From Clostridium grantii DSM 8605 (GTDB lineage: Bacteria; Bacillota; Clostridia; Clostridiales; Clostridiaceae), in NCBI RefSeq assembly GCF_900129965.1, contig NZ_FQXM01000029.1, positions 1 through 44,957 on the forward strand: DNA of 44,957 nucleotides. Reading direction: 5' to 3'. The notes beneath the pieces were generated by a model that made no database searches, had not been told where the DNA came from, and saw only the letters and a list, made by a program, of their open reading frames with translations. The position numbers were made by a program, and so were the translations under genes. Below are positions 25,629-34,560 of this stretch, piece after piece; positions within the stretch are counted from its first letter, which is position 1, and each line of letters opens with the position of its first letter.

Positions 25629-26495
25629 TTAAATTTTTAGAATTTCTATTATTCTTTGTAAATCACTCTCTGAATAATATTCTATTTGTATTTTACCCTT
25701 TTCTTTATGTTTTGAATTTATTACAACTTTAGTGTTAAATAAATTTTCTAATTTATCTTCTAAATCATTGTAGAATAAATTATTCCTATCATTGTCACTA
25801 TTTTCTTTATTTAAATTTGATTCTTCTTCATAATTATTTTTTTTAGCAACCTTAATTAATTTTTCTATCTGTCTTACACTTAAATTTTCATCAATTATCT
25901 TTTGAGCCATTAAATATTGATCTTCCTCAGACTCTAAAGCTAATAAAGCTCTTCCATGTCCTTCTGATATAATATCTTCTATTAAATAATTTTTAACTCT
26001 ATCATCTAAGTTCAGTAATCTTATAGTATTTGAAATTGCAGTTCTTGACTTTCCTATTCTTTTACTTAATTCTTCTTGAGTAAGACTAAATTCCTTTAAA
26101 AGTTTTTGATAAGCTTCACCTTCTTCAATTGGATTTAAATCTTCTCTTTGTATATTTTCAATAAGCGAAATTTCAAGTATTTCTCTCTCAGTAGAATCAA
26201 TTATTAAAATAGGTACTTCTTTTAAACCTGCTAATTTGGCTGCTCTCCATCTTCGTTCTCCTGCAACTATACTATATGTTTCTTTTTCCTTCTTTACAAT
26301 TAAAGGCTGAATAATGCCGTGTTGCTTTATTGATTCTGAAAGTATTAAAATTTTCTCATCATCAAAATATTTTCGTGGCTGTTCTTTATTAGCTTTTATT
26401 AAGTTCAAAGATATTTTATTAACTCCTTGATCTAATGAGCTATCTTCTGGAATTAAAGCTCCTAATCCCTTTCCTAGTCCATATTTCTTACTCAA
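25629..26495 (-). CDS. parB: Chromosome partition protein ParB (Spo0J)
   Basis: This 288-aa CTP-dependent DNA clamp loads at parS and recruits SMC. It has an N-terminal ParA-stimulating segment (KKYGLGKGLGALIPE), a CTP-binding domain with GERRWRAA (79-86) and ENIQREDLNP, an HTH with GKSRTAISNTIRLLN (149-163), and a C-terminal dimerisation domain. Specificity positions read R151, T157, N162 and G179, which is ParB-like. The start is TTG at 26495, directly after the parA stop, with GGGGAG upstream. Confidence 0.96.
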   Translation of the reverse strand: MSKKYGLGKGLGALIPEDSSLDQGVNKISLNLIKANKEQPRKYFDDEKILILSESIKQHGIIQPLIVKKEKETYSIVAGERRWRAAKLAGLKEVPILIIDSTEREILEISLIENIQREDLNPIEEGEAYQKLLKEFSLTQEELSKRIGKSRTAISNTIRLLNLDDRVKNYLIEDIISEGHGRALLALESEEDQYLMAQKIIDENLSVRQIEKLIKVAKKNNYEEESNLNKENSDNDRNNLFYNDLEDKLENLFNTKVVINSKHKEKGKIQIEYYSESDLQRIIEILKI

Positions 26496-27269
26496 TTAAC
26501 TCCCCACCTTTTGTTTTGCTAAAAACTCTTCTGCTAAATTATCATATGCATCGGCACCCTTACACTTTTCATCGTATAACATTATTGGCAGTCCAAAACT
26601 TGGTGCTTCTGCTAATCTAATATTTCTTGGTATAGTTGTATCATACACTTTATTGCTAAAATAATTTTTAACTTCTTTCACAACTTCATTAGAAAGGTTT
26701 GCTCTTTTATCATACATACTCATAATTACCCCTTCAATGTACAGTTCTTTATTAAGTGATTTTTTAACTAATTGAATCGTATTAACTAATTGACTAACAC
26801 CCTCCAAAGCATAAAATTCACATTGAATAGGTATCATTACACTATCAGATGCCGTTAATGAATTAACTGTTAAAAACCCTAATGATGGTGGACAATCAAT
26901 AAAAACGTAATCAAATTTTGTTTTCATATCTTCTAGTTTTTTTCTTAAAATTAATTCTCTATTTTTGATGTTTATTAGCTCTATTTCTGCACCAACTAAC
27001 TCCATATCAGAAGGAGCAAGAAAAAAATTATTTACTAACTCACTTTCAATAATTACTTCATCCATTGATTTATCTGATGTTAAAACTTCATAAATTGAAC
27101 CTGATAATTTATTCTTATCAATACCCATTCCACTAGTTGTATTTCCTTGAGGGTCAATATCTATTGCTAATATTTTTTTGCCTTTCATTGCTAAATATGA
27201 GCATAAATTTATACACGTAGTTGTCTTACCTACTCCCCCTTTTTGATTGAAAACCGAAATAACTTTCAT
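26496..27269 (-). CDS. parA: Chromosome partition ATPase ParA (Soj)
   Basis: This 257-aa ATPase of the ParA/MinD family has deviant Walker A KGGVGKTT (10-17), with the signature Lys10, and Walker B YVFIDCPPSLG. It is a short chromosomal type without an N-terminal HTH. With ParB it drives origin segregation and, through DnaA, influences initiation. The stop codon abuts the parB TTG start. The SD region is GGATGGTG. Confidence 0.97.
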   Translation of the reverse strand: MKVISVFNQKGGVGKTTTCINLCSYLAMKGKKILAIDIDPQGNTTSGMGIDKNKLSGSIYEVLTSDKSMDEVIIESELVNNFFLAPSDMELVGAEIELINIKNRELILRKKLEDMKTKFDYVFIDCPPSLGFLTVNSLTASDSVMIPIQCEFYALEGVSQLVNTIQLVKKSLNKELYIEGVIMSMYDKRANLSNEVVKEVKNYFSNKVYDTTIPRNIRLAEAPSFGLPIMLYDEKCKGADAYDNLAEEFLAKQKVGS

Positions 27270-27371
27270 TTTTTCACCATCCCGCTTTTTTTTATGATTG
27301 TATATTATAAAAATGAGAAATTATACATAGAACTATTATAAATGTTTTATGTATTTAAATAAACGATAAAT

Positions 27372-27409
27372 CGAAAAAAAAACTTAAAATATTAAAATAT
27401 TTTAAGTTT
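27372..27409 (-). terminator. Rho-independent terminator downstream of noc
   Basis: On the minus strand AAACTTAAAATAT pairs with ATATTTTAAGTTT around TTTA (27409-27397 with 27392-27380), followed by a T-run. Its first base is the last base of the second parS, so the parS lies between the noc stop and this hairpin. Confidence 0.88.
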
Positions 27410-27424
27410 GTTTCACGTGAAACA
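27409..27424. promoter_or_regulatory. parS centromere site (copy 2)
   Basis: A second perfect TGTTTCACGTGAAACA lies one nucleotide after the noc stop codon (27428-27426) and touches the noc terminator. It is 1.8 kb from copy 1 and about 9.4 kb from the DnaA-trio site. Confidence 0.97.
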
Positions 27425-27425
27425 T

Positions 27426-28205
27426 TTAATTTTTAGGAATCCTTATAATAACCTCTACAAATTCATCATTCTCTTTAGATTTATATGAAGCATTAATTCC
27501 ATATTTATCAAAGACTTGTTTTATTGTATTAATATAAATTCTAGAGCTAAAAATACCTTTGATCTTTTTCTTTCCATCCTTAGCAATAACATTACCATTT
27601 ATTTTATTTATCTCTTTATCAATTAATTCTTCAGATTTTTTTACATTGAAAGATTCTTTAATTATTTTATCTAATACTTTCATTTGAATTTCTTTGTTGG
27701 GTAATTTTAATAGAGCTCTTGAATGTCTTTCTGATAATTTATTCTCTAATATTTTACTTCTAATTTCTTGATCTAACTTTAACAATCTTATTTTATTTGC
27801 AATTGTTGATTGTCTCTTCCCAATTTTATCGGCTAATTCTTTTTGTGTAAAATTATGTTCTTGAAGTAAATCACTATAAGCTTCTGCTTCTTCTAAAAAA
27901 CACAAATCTTCTCTTTGAATATTTTCAAGTAAAGCTATGGCGGCTGATTGCTTGTCCGTAATGTCAATTATAATAGCCGGTACATCTATCAAACCAAGCT
28001 TTTTTGCTGCTCTAAATCTTCGTTCTCCAGCAACTAATTCAAACATATTATCTTTAACTTTCCTAACAGACAAAGGCTGAATTATACCATATGTTCTGAT
28101 TGATTGTGCCAATTCTTCAATTGTATCCTCATTAAAAATTTTTCTCGGTTGATAAGCATTAGGCACAATACATTCTAATGATATGTATTCAATGTCTTTT
28201 TTCAT
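27426..28205 (-). CDS. noc: Nucleoid occlusion protein Noc (ParB paralogue)
   Basis: This 259-aa ParB-family protein has GERRFRAA (61-68) in the CTP-binding domain, an HTH (GKRQSTIANKIRLLKLD, 129-145) and a C-terminal dimer domain. The four positions that separate Noc from ParB read Q132, K138, K143 and R160, the Noc pattern. Noc blocks FtsZ assembly over the nucleoid. It begins at MKKDIEYISLECIVPN, lacking the N-terminal amphipathic membrane helix of Bacillus Noc. The ATG follows GGATGGGG. It has its own transcript upstream of parA. Confidence 0.9.
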   Translation of the reverse strand: MKKDIEYISLECIVPNAYQPRKIFNEDTIEELAQSIRTYGIIQPLSVRKVKDNMFELVAGERRFRAAKKLGLIDVPAIIIDITDKQSAAIALLENIQREDLCFLEEAEAYSDLLQEHNFTQKELADKIGKRQSTIANKIRLLKLDQEIRSKILENKLSERHSRALLKLPNKEIQMKVLDKIIKESFNVKKSEELIDKEINKINGNVIAKDGKKKIKGIFSSRIYINTIKQVFDKYGINASYKSKENDEFVEVIIRIPKN

Positions 28206-28340
28206 GTTACCCCATCCTTCTCGTAAAAAATTAAAAACATTAAAAATTTATATTATATTCAAAAATATACCTACTGATACAGTTTATATTATACTATAAA
28301 CTCCTAAAGTTTATTTAATAACGTAAAAATAAATCAAAAT

Positions 28341-28380
28341 AAATTGAACTAGATTTTATATAACCTAGCTCAATTTTTTT
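28341..28380. terminator. Terminator downstream of rsmG
   Basis: AAATTGAACTAG (28341-28352) pairs with CTAGCTCAATTT (28365-28376), 12 bp with one G-U pair and a 12-nt loop. A run of T follows on the plus strand and a weaker T-rich tail on the minus strand. It starts right after the rsmG stop. Confidence 0.75.
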
Positions 28381-29110
28381 ATTTAATAGGTTTCCCTGTT
28401 ATTTGTTTCCATTTTCTAGGATATTTTTTTTCTGATTCCTTTACCTTTTTAATAATTACCAAATTGTGGTGTAACTCTGAATCTTCAATTTTTATAGGAA
28501 TAATTTTTACAAACTTTCCACCAAGTGTTCCTATTGCATTTCTTGATTGATCTAATTCTTCTTCTGCATTAGGGCCTTTTAAGGATACAAAATAACCTCC
28601 AACTTTTACATAAGGAATACACAATTCACATAAAGTTGTTAAATTTGCAACTGCTCTAGAAGTTACTATATCAAAAGAATCTCTTAATTTTTTTTCATTT
28701 AAATATTCTTCTGCTCTTCCATGTACAAGTTCTACATCTTTTAATTTTAATTTTGAGACAACATCATTTAATACAGTTATTCTTTTATTCAACGAATCTA
28801 ATAAAGTAACTTTTATATCGCTTTTAATGATTTTTATAGGTATTCCTGGAAATCCCCCTCCAGTACCAATATCTATTAATGTTTTAGCTTCCATTAAAGG
28901 TTTAAAATTAAAGATTTTGATAGAGTCTACAAAATGTTTTTTAAATATTTCCTCATCATCTAAAATTGCAGTCAAATTTACTTTTTCATTCCATTCTTTC
29001 AATAAATCTTTATATAAATCAAACTTCTCAAATATTTCATCTGTAAACTCAACACCTATATCATTACAAGCTTCTTTTAAAACATTATAGTTTATTATAT
29101 TATACTCCAC
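28379..29110 (-). CDS. rsmG: 16S rRNA (guanine-N7)-methyltransferase RsmG (GidB)
   Basis: This 243-aa SAM-dependent methyltransferase modifies G527 of 16S rRNA (E. coli numbering). The SAM site is DIGTGGGFPGIPIKI, followed by VTLLDSLNKR and FDIVTSRAVANL. The start is GTG at 29110: AAGGAGG lies 9 nt upstream, inside the end of mnmG. It is the last gene of the mnmE-mnmG-rsmG operon, a conserved origin-linked order. Confidence 0.96.
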   Translation of the reverse strand: MEYNIINYNVLKEACNDIGVEFTDEIFEKFDLYKDLLKEWNEKVNLTAILDDEEIFKKHFVDSIKIFNFKPLMEAKTLIDIGTGGGFPGIPIKIIKSDIKVTLLDSLNKRITVLNDVVSKLKLKDVELVHGRAEEYLNEKKLRDSFDIVTSRAVANLTTLCELCIPYVKVGGYFVSLKGPNAEEELDQSRNAIGTLGGKFVKIIPIKIEDSELHHNLVIIKKVKESEKKYPRKWKQITGKPIK

Positions 29111-29114
29111 TTGT

Positions 29115-31010
29115 TTAAACCTCCTTACTAGTATCTTTTCTATTCATTTGTTCCATTGCAACTAAAAGAACTGTAATATCTGCTGGAGATACTCCTGAAA
29201 TCCTAGAAGCTTGCCCTATACTTATTGGTCTAATATTATCTAATTTTTCTTTTGCTTCTATTCTCAAACTTTTGATTGAATAATAATCAATATCTTTTAT
29301 AATTAATTTTTTTTCCATTTTTTTGAATTGCTCCACTTGTTCCATTTGCTTTTTTATATATCCTTCATATTTAGAAATAATACTAACCTGTTCCTTAACA
29401 TCATAAGGTAATTCTGGTCTCTCTGAATCAATTTCTTCAACTAAAAAATAATCCAACTCTGGTCTTTTAATTAATTCATATAAACTTACAGGTTTCTTTA
29501 ATGGAGTAGAATCTAGTTTTTCTAGAATTTCATTTATTTCTTTTCTATTTGTAACTTGAAATTTCTGAACTCTTTTAATTTCATTTTCAATTCTTTCTTT
29601 TCTAATTTTAAATCTATTATATCTATCTTCAGATACTAATCCAACTTTATACCCTAATTCTGTCAAACGTAAATCTGCATTGTCTTGACGTAATAAAAGT
29701 CTATATTCTGATCTTGAAGTCATCATCCTATATGGTTCATTTGTTCCTTTTGTAACTAAATCATCAATTAAAACTCCTATATAAGCATCAGATCTATTTA
29801 AGATTAACGGTTCTTTTTCTTTAACCATTAAAGCTGCATTAATACCAGCAATTAATCCCTGTGCTGCTGCTTCCTCGTAACCTGAACTTCCATTAATTTG
29901 ACCTGCTGAGAATAATCCTTGTAATTTTTTAAACTCCAAAGATAATTTTAGTTGAGTAGGATCAATACAATCATATTCTATGGCATACGCTGGACGCATT
30001 AATTCCGCATTCTCAAGACCTGGAACAGATTTCATCATTTCTATTTGTACATCCTCTGGCATAGAACTAGACATTCCATCTAAATACATTTCTGCTGTAT
30101 CTTCTCCCTCTGGTTCAACAAATAGTTGATGTCTTTCTTTATCTGGAAAACGCATAACCTTTGTCTCAAAAGATGGACAGTATCTTGGTCCTGCACTAGT
30201 TATAGATCCATTATAAAGAGGTGCTCTATCAATATTTCCTTTAACAATAGTATGTGTTTCATCATTTGTATATGTTAAAAAACAAGATAACTGTTCTCTT
30301 GATAATTCATCATTCATAAATGAAAATGGAACTATTTTTTCATCACCTGGTTGTTCAATCATCTTAGAAAAATCTACTGATCTTTTATTTATACGAGCTG
30401 GGGTTCCTGTTTTAAATCTTCTCATTTGAACTCCATTTGAAATTAAATTTTCTGTGAGTCCTCCTTTAGCAGAAGATAATCCACTTGGACCTTCATCAAT
30501 AATTAACTCACCTATTATAATTTGTGAATTTAAATAGGTTCCTGATGCTATAATTACTGCTTTTGTTTCAAAATAAGCTCCCGTTCTAGTTAAAACTCCT
30601 ACTACCTTGTTATCTACAAAATCCACTTTAACTACTTCTGTTTGTCTTAAAGTAAGCTTATCCGTTAATTCAACAATTCCTTTCATTCTTGAAGAGTATT
30701 TAAATTTATCCGCTTGAGCTCTCAAAGAATGAACAGCAGGTCCTTTAGAAGTATTTAACATTCTAGACTGAATAAATGTTTCATCAATGTTTATTGCCAT
30801 TTCTCCACCTAAAGCATCAATTTCTTTTACCAAATGCCCTTTTGCAGTGCCCCCTATATTAGGATTACAAGCCATCATAGCTACACTTTTCAAATCAGTA
30901 GCACATAGTAAAGTTGTGCATCCAATTCTAGCAGATGCTAGAGCTGCTTCACATCCTGCATGCCCTGCACCAACTACTACAACATCGTATTTTCCACCAA
31001 AATAACTCAT
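29115..31010 (-). CDS. mnmG: tRNA uridine-5-carboxymethylaminomethyl modification enzyme MnmG (GidA)
   Basis: This 631-aa FAD enzyme, with MnmE, installs the cmnm5 group at wobble U34. The N-terminus YDVVVVGAGHAGCEAA is the FAD site; CNPNIGGTAKGHLVKEIDALGG and the C-terminal ARISGVSPADI helical domain are family signatures. I chose ATG at 31010 since AGGGAG is 5 nt upstream; the longer frame to 31034 overlaps the end of mnmE. It lies between mnmE and rsmG. Confidence 0.97.
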   Translation of the reverse strand: MSYFGGKYDVVVVGAGHAGCEAALASARIGCTTLLCATDLKSVAMMACNPNIGGTAKGHLVKEIDALGGEMAINIDETFIQSRMLNTSKGPAVHSLRAQADKFKYSSRMKGIVELTDKLTLRQTEVVKVDFVDNKVVGVLTRTGAYFETKAVIIASGTYLNSQIIIGELIIDEGPSGLSSAKGGLTENLISNGVQMRRFKTGTPARINKRSVDFSKMIEQPGDEKIVPFSFMNDELSREQLSCFLTYTNDETHTIVKGNIDRAPLYNGSITSAGPRYCPSFETKVMRFPDKERHQLFVEPEGEDTAEMYLDGMSSSMPEDVQIEMMKSVPGLENAELMRPAYAIEYDCIDPTQLKLSLEFKKLQGLFSAGQINGSSGYEEAAAQGLIAGINAALMVKEKEPLILNRSDAYIGVLIDDLVTKGTNEPYRMMTSRSEYRLLLRQDNADLRLTELGYKVGLVSEDRYNRFKIRKERIENEIKRVQKFQVTNRKEINEILEKLDSTPLKKPVSLYELIKRPELDYFLVEEIDSERPELPYDVKEQVSIISKYEGYIKKQMEQVEQFKKMEKKLIIKDIDYYSIKSLRIEAKEKLDNIRPISIGQASRISGVSPADITVLLVAMEQMNRKDTSKEV

Positions 31011-31018
31011 TATTCTCC

Positions 31019-32398
31019 CTACTTTCCTAAACAAAATTTTGAAAATATCTTATCTATGATATTTTCTCCTAAAGAATCACCTGTAATTTCGCCAAGAAAT
31101 GTCCAAGCATTACGAATATCAATAGATGCCAAATCAATTGCACTTGTATCATTTAAAGCTTCTTGAGCAAAGGATAAACTTTCTGCAGCTTTAATCAATG
31201 CTTGTTTGTGTCTTGTATTACTAACCATTATGTCTCCTATATTTATATCTCCTTTAAAAAATAAATCTTTAACTTTCTTTTTTAATTCATCTAATCCTTC
31301 TCCTGTTTTTACAGATGAAATTATAAAGTTATCTTTATCTAATAAATTTAACTTATCTTCTTCAAATTTCTTATCTAAATCACTTTTATTCAATAAAACT
31401 ATATATTTCTTGTTTTCTAAATAATTGATTATCTTTATATCTTCATCATCTAATTCTCTGGATGTATCCAACATAAATATTATTAAATCGGCTTCGTTTA
31501 ATTTTTCCCTAGATTTTTCAACACCTATTTTTTCAACAACATCTTCTGTTTCTCTAATTCCAGCAGTATCAATTATCTTTATTGGTATACCTTCAATATT
31601 TATAAACTCTTCAAGTACATCTCTAGTTGTACCCGGTACATCAGTTACAATTGCTCTTTTTTCACTTAATAATGCATTCATTAAAGATGACTTTCCAACA
31701 TTAGGTTTACCTACTATTACCACATTTAATCCTTCTCTTAAAATTTTACCTTCATCTGCTGTATTAATTAAGTTTTGTATTATTTCCTGTATTTTTTTAA
31801 TACTCCTTGATGCATTTTCAGCAGTAATTTCCTCTAGGTCCTCTTCTGGATAATCCACTGTAGCTTCTATGTGTGCAATATCTTCAATTAGGACCTCTCG
31901 TAAACTATTAATTTCCTTAGATAATCTGCCTTCACTTTGCTTAACAGCTGATTTCACACTTAATTCAGTTTTAGCATTAATTATATCTATAACAGCTTCC
32001 GCACTACTAAGATCAATTCTTCCATTCAAAAAAGCTCTTTTGGTAAATTCGCCTGGTTCTGCTAATCTTGCTCCTGCTTTAATTACCTCTTCTAAAATTC
32101 TACTAGTTACAACTACTCCACCATGACAATTTATTTCTACTGTATCTTCTGCCGTAAAACTCTTAGGACCTTTCATATAACTTATAATAACTTCATCCAA
32201 CTTATCTTCCGATACCATGTCAATTATATGACCATATCTCATAGTATATGATATTATATCTTCTAATCCTTTATTATTTTTTCCTATAAATATTTTACTA
32301 ACTATATTTAATGCTTTTTCTCCTGAAATTCTTATTATTGAAATCCCACTCTGACCTACACTGGTAGCAATAGCTGCTATTGTATCAAATTCTTTCAT
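31019..32398 (-). CDS. mnmE: tRNA modification GTPase MnmE (TrmE)
   Basis: This 459-aa protein has an N-terminal tetrahydrofolate-binding domain (DTIAAIATSVGQSGISIIRISG), a helical domain split around a G domain with GKPNVGKS (P-loop), DVPGTTRD (G2/G3 region), DTAGI and NKSD, and the C-terminal FCLGK motif. It works as a complex with MnmG. I chose ATG at 32398, preceded by AAAGGA at about 8-9 nt; the ATG at 32407 overlaps that SD. It is first in the mnmE-mnmG-rsmG operon, after the khpB terminator. Confidence 0.97.
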   Translation of the reverse strand: MKEFDTIAAIATSVGQSGISIIRISGEKALNIVSKIFIGKNNKGLEDIISYTMRYGHIIDMVSEDKLDEVIISYMKGPKSFTAEDTVEINCHGGVVVTSRILEEVIKAGARLAEPGEFTKRAFLNGRIDLSSAEAVIDIINAKTELSVKSAVKQSEGRLSKEINSLREVLIEDIAHIEATVDYPEEDLEEITAENASRSIKKIQEIIQNLINTADEGKILREGLNVVIVGKPNVGKSSLMNALLSEKRAIVTDVPGTTRDVLEEFINIEGIPIKIIDTAGIRETEDVVEKIGVEKSREKLNEADLIIFMLDTSRELDDEDIKIINYLENKKYIVLLNKSDLDKKFEEDKLNLLDKDNFIISSVKTGEGLDELKKKVKDLFFKGDINIGDIMVSNTRHKQALIKAAESLSFAQEALNDTSAIDLASIDIRNAWTFLGEITGDSLGENIIDKIFSKFCLGK

Positions 32399-32486
32399 TA
32401 ATTTCATCCTTTCAAATGTTATAAATAAAGTAAAATCTATTTATATTTACCTATATATTTTACCCATCAAAAGCTTAATGCTATTA

Positions 32487-32521
32487 TATCAAAAAAGAAA
32501 GCCTATTAGGCTTTCTTTTTT
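32487..32521 (-). terminator. Rho-independent terminator of khpB
   Basis: AAAAAAGAAAGCCT pairs with AGGCTTTCTTTTTT (32491-32504 with 32508-32521) around ATT. The khpB stop codon lies in the loop and stem. The T-run follows on the minus strand. It closes the rpmH-rnpA-yidD-yidC-khpB operon. Confidence 0.92.
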
Positions 32522-33135
32522 AAATCAATTACAACTCTTCTATATGGTTCTTCACCTTCACTAAAAGTAACAATAGTTTTATCACTTTGGAGTGCATAGT
32601 GAATAATTCTTCTCTCATATGGATTCATAGGCTCTAATTTAACACTTCTTCTTGTTTTTTTAACTTTTCTAGCTAATCTATTAGCTAATAATTTTAATGT
32701 TTCTTCTCTTTTAGCTCTATAATCTTCTGTATCAACTATAACTCTCATATGACTTCCTTCATTACCTTTGTTAACTGCTAAATTAACTAGATATTGAAGA
32801 GCATCTAAAGTTTCACCTCTATGTCCAATAATAACACCCATATTAGGACCTACTAAGTTAATCCTCAAAGTGTTTTTTTCTTCTTTTATTTCTATCTCTG
32901 CTAAAATACCCATTGATTCTAAAACGTCACCTAGGAAATTCTTTGCATCATCTACAGGATTTTTCTTAACAGTTACTCTAATTTTTGCTTCTTTGTTTTT
33001 GAAAAACTTGAACAAACCTTTAGATTCTTCTTCTATAACCTCAATTATTACTTTATCTTCTGTAACTTTCAAACTGTCCAATGCCGATTTTACAGCTTCT
33101 TCTACGGTTTTACCTATCATTTCTATACTTTTCAT
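32506..33135 (-). CDS. khpB: RNA-binding protein KhpB (Jag/EloR)
   Basis: This 209-aa protein has an N-terminal Jag_N domain (MKSIEMIGKTVEEAVKSALD), a KH domain with GHRGETLDALQYL and a C-terminal R3H domain (NPYERRIIHYALQ). It binds RNA with KhpA and affects cell elongation in streptococci; the role here is inferred from the family. I chose ATG at 33135 because AGGTG lies 5 nt upstream. It follows yidC in the rpmH operon. Confidence 0.94.
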   Translation of the reverse strand: MKSIEMIGKTVEEAVKSALDSLKVTEDKVIIEVIEEESKGLFKFFKNKEAKIRVTVKKNPVDDAKNFLGDVLESMGILAEIEIKEEKNTLRINLVGPNMGVIIGHRGETLDALQYLVNLAVNKGNEGSHMRVIVDTEDYRAKREETLKLLANRLARKVKKTRRSVKLEPMNPYERRIIHYALQSDKTIVTFSEGEEPYRRVVIDLKKKA

Positions 33136-33189
33136 TTTGGCACCTGCCTTTCCACTTTTCTTCATAAGGCACTAAATATCTATTTTATA

Positions 33190-33930
33190 TTAAGCTTCTT
33201 GTACTTTTTTATTAGATCCTTTTTTTATTAATAAAGATTGAACTAATTGGAATAAGTTATTAGTTACCCAATATAAAACTAAAGCCGTTGTAAATCTAAA
33301 ACTCATATAAGTAATCATTATGCTCATACCAATACTCAATGTTCCTGTTTGTTTTGAAGCCTCTGATCCTTTAGGCGACATTATAATCGATGAGAAATAT
33401 GTAGTTGCACCAGACAATAAAGGTAATATCCACGTTCCTACTAATAATATATTAGATGAAACTTCACTAAAAGATGCTGGCGTACCTAATAATTTTAAAC
33501 CTAAAAAAGTAACGTCTCCTATGTTAGGATTTATTATAGTTAAGTTCATAAACAAATAATACATTGCAATAAGGATAGGCCATTGTAATAATAAAGGTAG
33601 ACACCCTCCTAATGGGTTAACTCCTTCTTCCTTATAAAGTTTCATAGTTTCTTGATTTAATTTTTCTGGATTGTTTTTGTATTTTGCTTGAAGTTCCTTT
33701 ATTTTTGGTTGAACCTCACTCATCTTTGAAGATGATTTTAATTGTTTGTAATTCAATGGAAATAATAAACCTCTAATTATTAACGTAACCAAAATTATTG
33801 TCAATCCATATGACCAGTTATCGCTTGAAAAAACAACTTTCACTCCACTATGAATTATTCCGAAAAATTGAACCAGCGCGTTATTTAACCAATCAATTTC
33901 TAAAAACTTAGCTGCTACAGTTACATTCAA
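33190..33930 (-). CDS. yidC: Membrane protein insertase YidC/OxaA
   Basis: This 246-aa Gram-positive-type insertase has five hydrophobic segments and the conserved groove arginine (R53 in LIIRGLLFPLN). It integrates membrane proteins alone or with SecYEG. The start is TTG at 33930, 8 nt after AGGAGG; the nearby ATG is out of frame and reads straight into a stop. No lipobox cysteine is present, unlike Bacillus SpoIIIJ. It follows yidD by about 20 nt. Confidence 0.95.
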   Translation of the reverse strand: MNVTVAAKFLEIDWLNNALVQFFGIIHSGVKVVFSSDNWSYGLTIILVTLIIRGLLFPLNYKQLKSSSKMSEVQPKIKELQAKYKNNPEKLNQETMKLYKEEGVNPLGGCLPLLLQWPILIAMYYLFMNLTIINPNIGDVTFLGLKLLGTPASFSEVSSNILLVGTWILPLLSGATTYFSSIIMSPKGSEASKQTGTLSIGMSIMITYMSFRFTTALVLYWVTNNLFQLVQSLLIKKGSNKKVQEA

Positions 33931-33948
33931 TCTAATTACCTCCTAATT

Positions 33949-34161
33949 TTATTTAACAGGATCATACCCACCCTTACTATAAGGATTACATCTAAAAATT
34001 CTTTTTATGGCTAATAAACCGCCTTTAACTAAACCATATTTCTCAATTGCTTCAATAGAATATTGAGAACAAGTGGGATAGAATCTGCAGGATGGTGCCT
34101 TAAGAGGTGAAATATATTTTCTGTACTTTTTTATAAAATAAATAACAATTTTTTTCAACAT
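33949..34161 (-). CDS. yidD: Membrane protein insertion efficiency factor YidD
   Basis: This 70-aa protein contains the three-cysteine YidD core CRFYPTCSQYSIEAIEKYG, then KGGLLAIKRIFRCNPYSKGGYDPV. It is thought to bind the membrane through an N-terminal amphipathic helix and assist YidC. Its ATG overlaps the rnpA stop as TAATG. It lies between rnpA and yidC, the usual order. Confidence 0.96.
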   Translation of the reverse strand: MLKKIVIYFIKKYRKYISPLKAPSCRFYPTCSQYSIEAIEKYGLVKGGLLAIKRIFRCNPYSKGGYDPVK

Positions 34162-34502
34162 TAATTGTAAAGACCTGCCCTTTTCATTAGCTTAATAACA
34201 GACTTTTCTATTTCTTTGAAATCTTTTCCTTTTGCATTATTCCTAGCAATAAAAACAAAATCATAACCTTTTTTTAGGTCATCTCTATTCAATCTATATC
34301 CTTCTGAAATGAGTCTTTTAACTCGACTCCTAACTACACTATTTCCTACTTTTTTACTTACAGATATACCGACTTTATTTATATCATTATTTTGATTGTT
34401 TTTATAGACATATAAAACAAGTAAACTATCAGCAATTGATTTACCTCTTCTATATACTATAGTAAATTGTTTGTTTTTTCTTATTTTTTCTTCCTTCTTC
34501 AT
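34161..34502 (-). CDS. rnpA: Ribonuclease P protein component
   Basis: This 113-aa basic protein assists the RNase P RNA in tRNA 5' maturation. It shows IRKNKQFTIVYRRGKS and the RNR signature NSVVRSRVKRLISEGYR. I chose ATG at 34502, with GAGGAG about 12 nt upstream; a longer frame to 34547 would add 15 atypical residues. It overlaps yidD and follows rpmH by about 60 nt. Confidence 0.94.
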   Translation of the reverse strand: MKKEEKIRKNKQFTIVYRRGKSIADSLLVLYVYKNNQNNDINKVGISVSKKVGNSVVRSRVKRLISEGYRLNRDDLKKGYDFVFIARNNAKGKDFKEIEKSVIKLMKRAGLYN

Positions 34503-34560
34503 ATCTGATAGGAACTCCTCATTTTCTGCAATTACAGAAAAGGCCACTTTTCTGCGGCCC

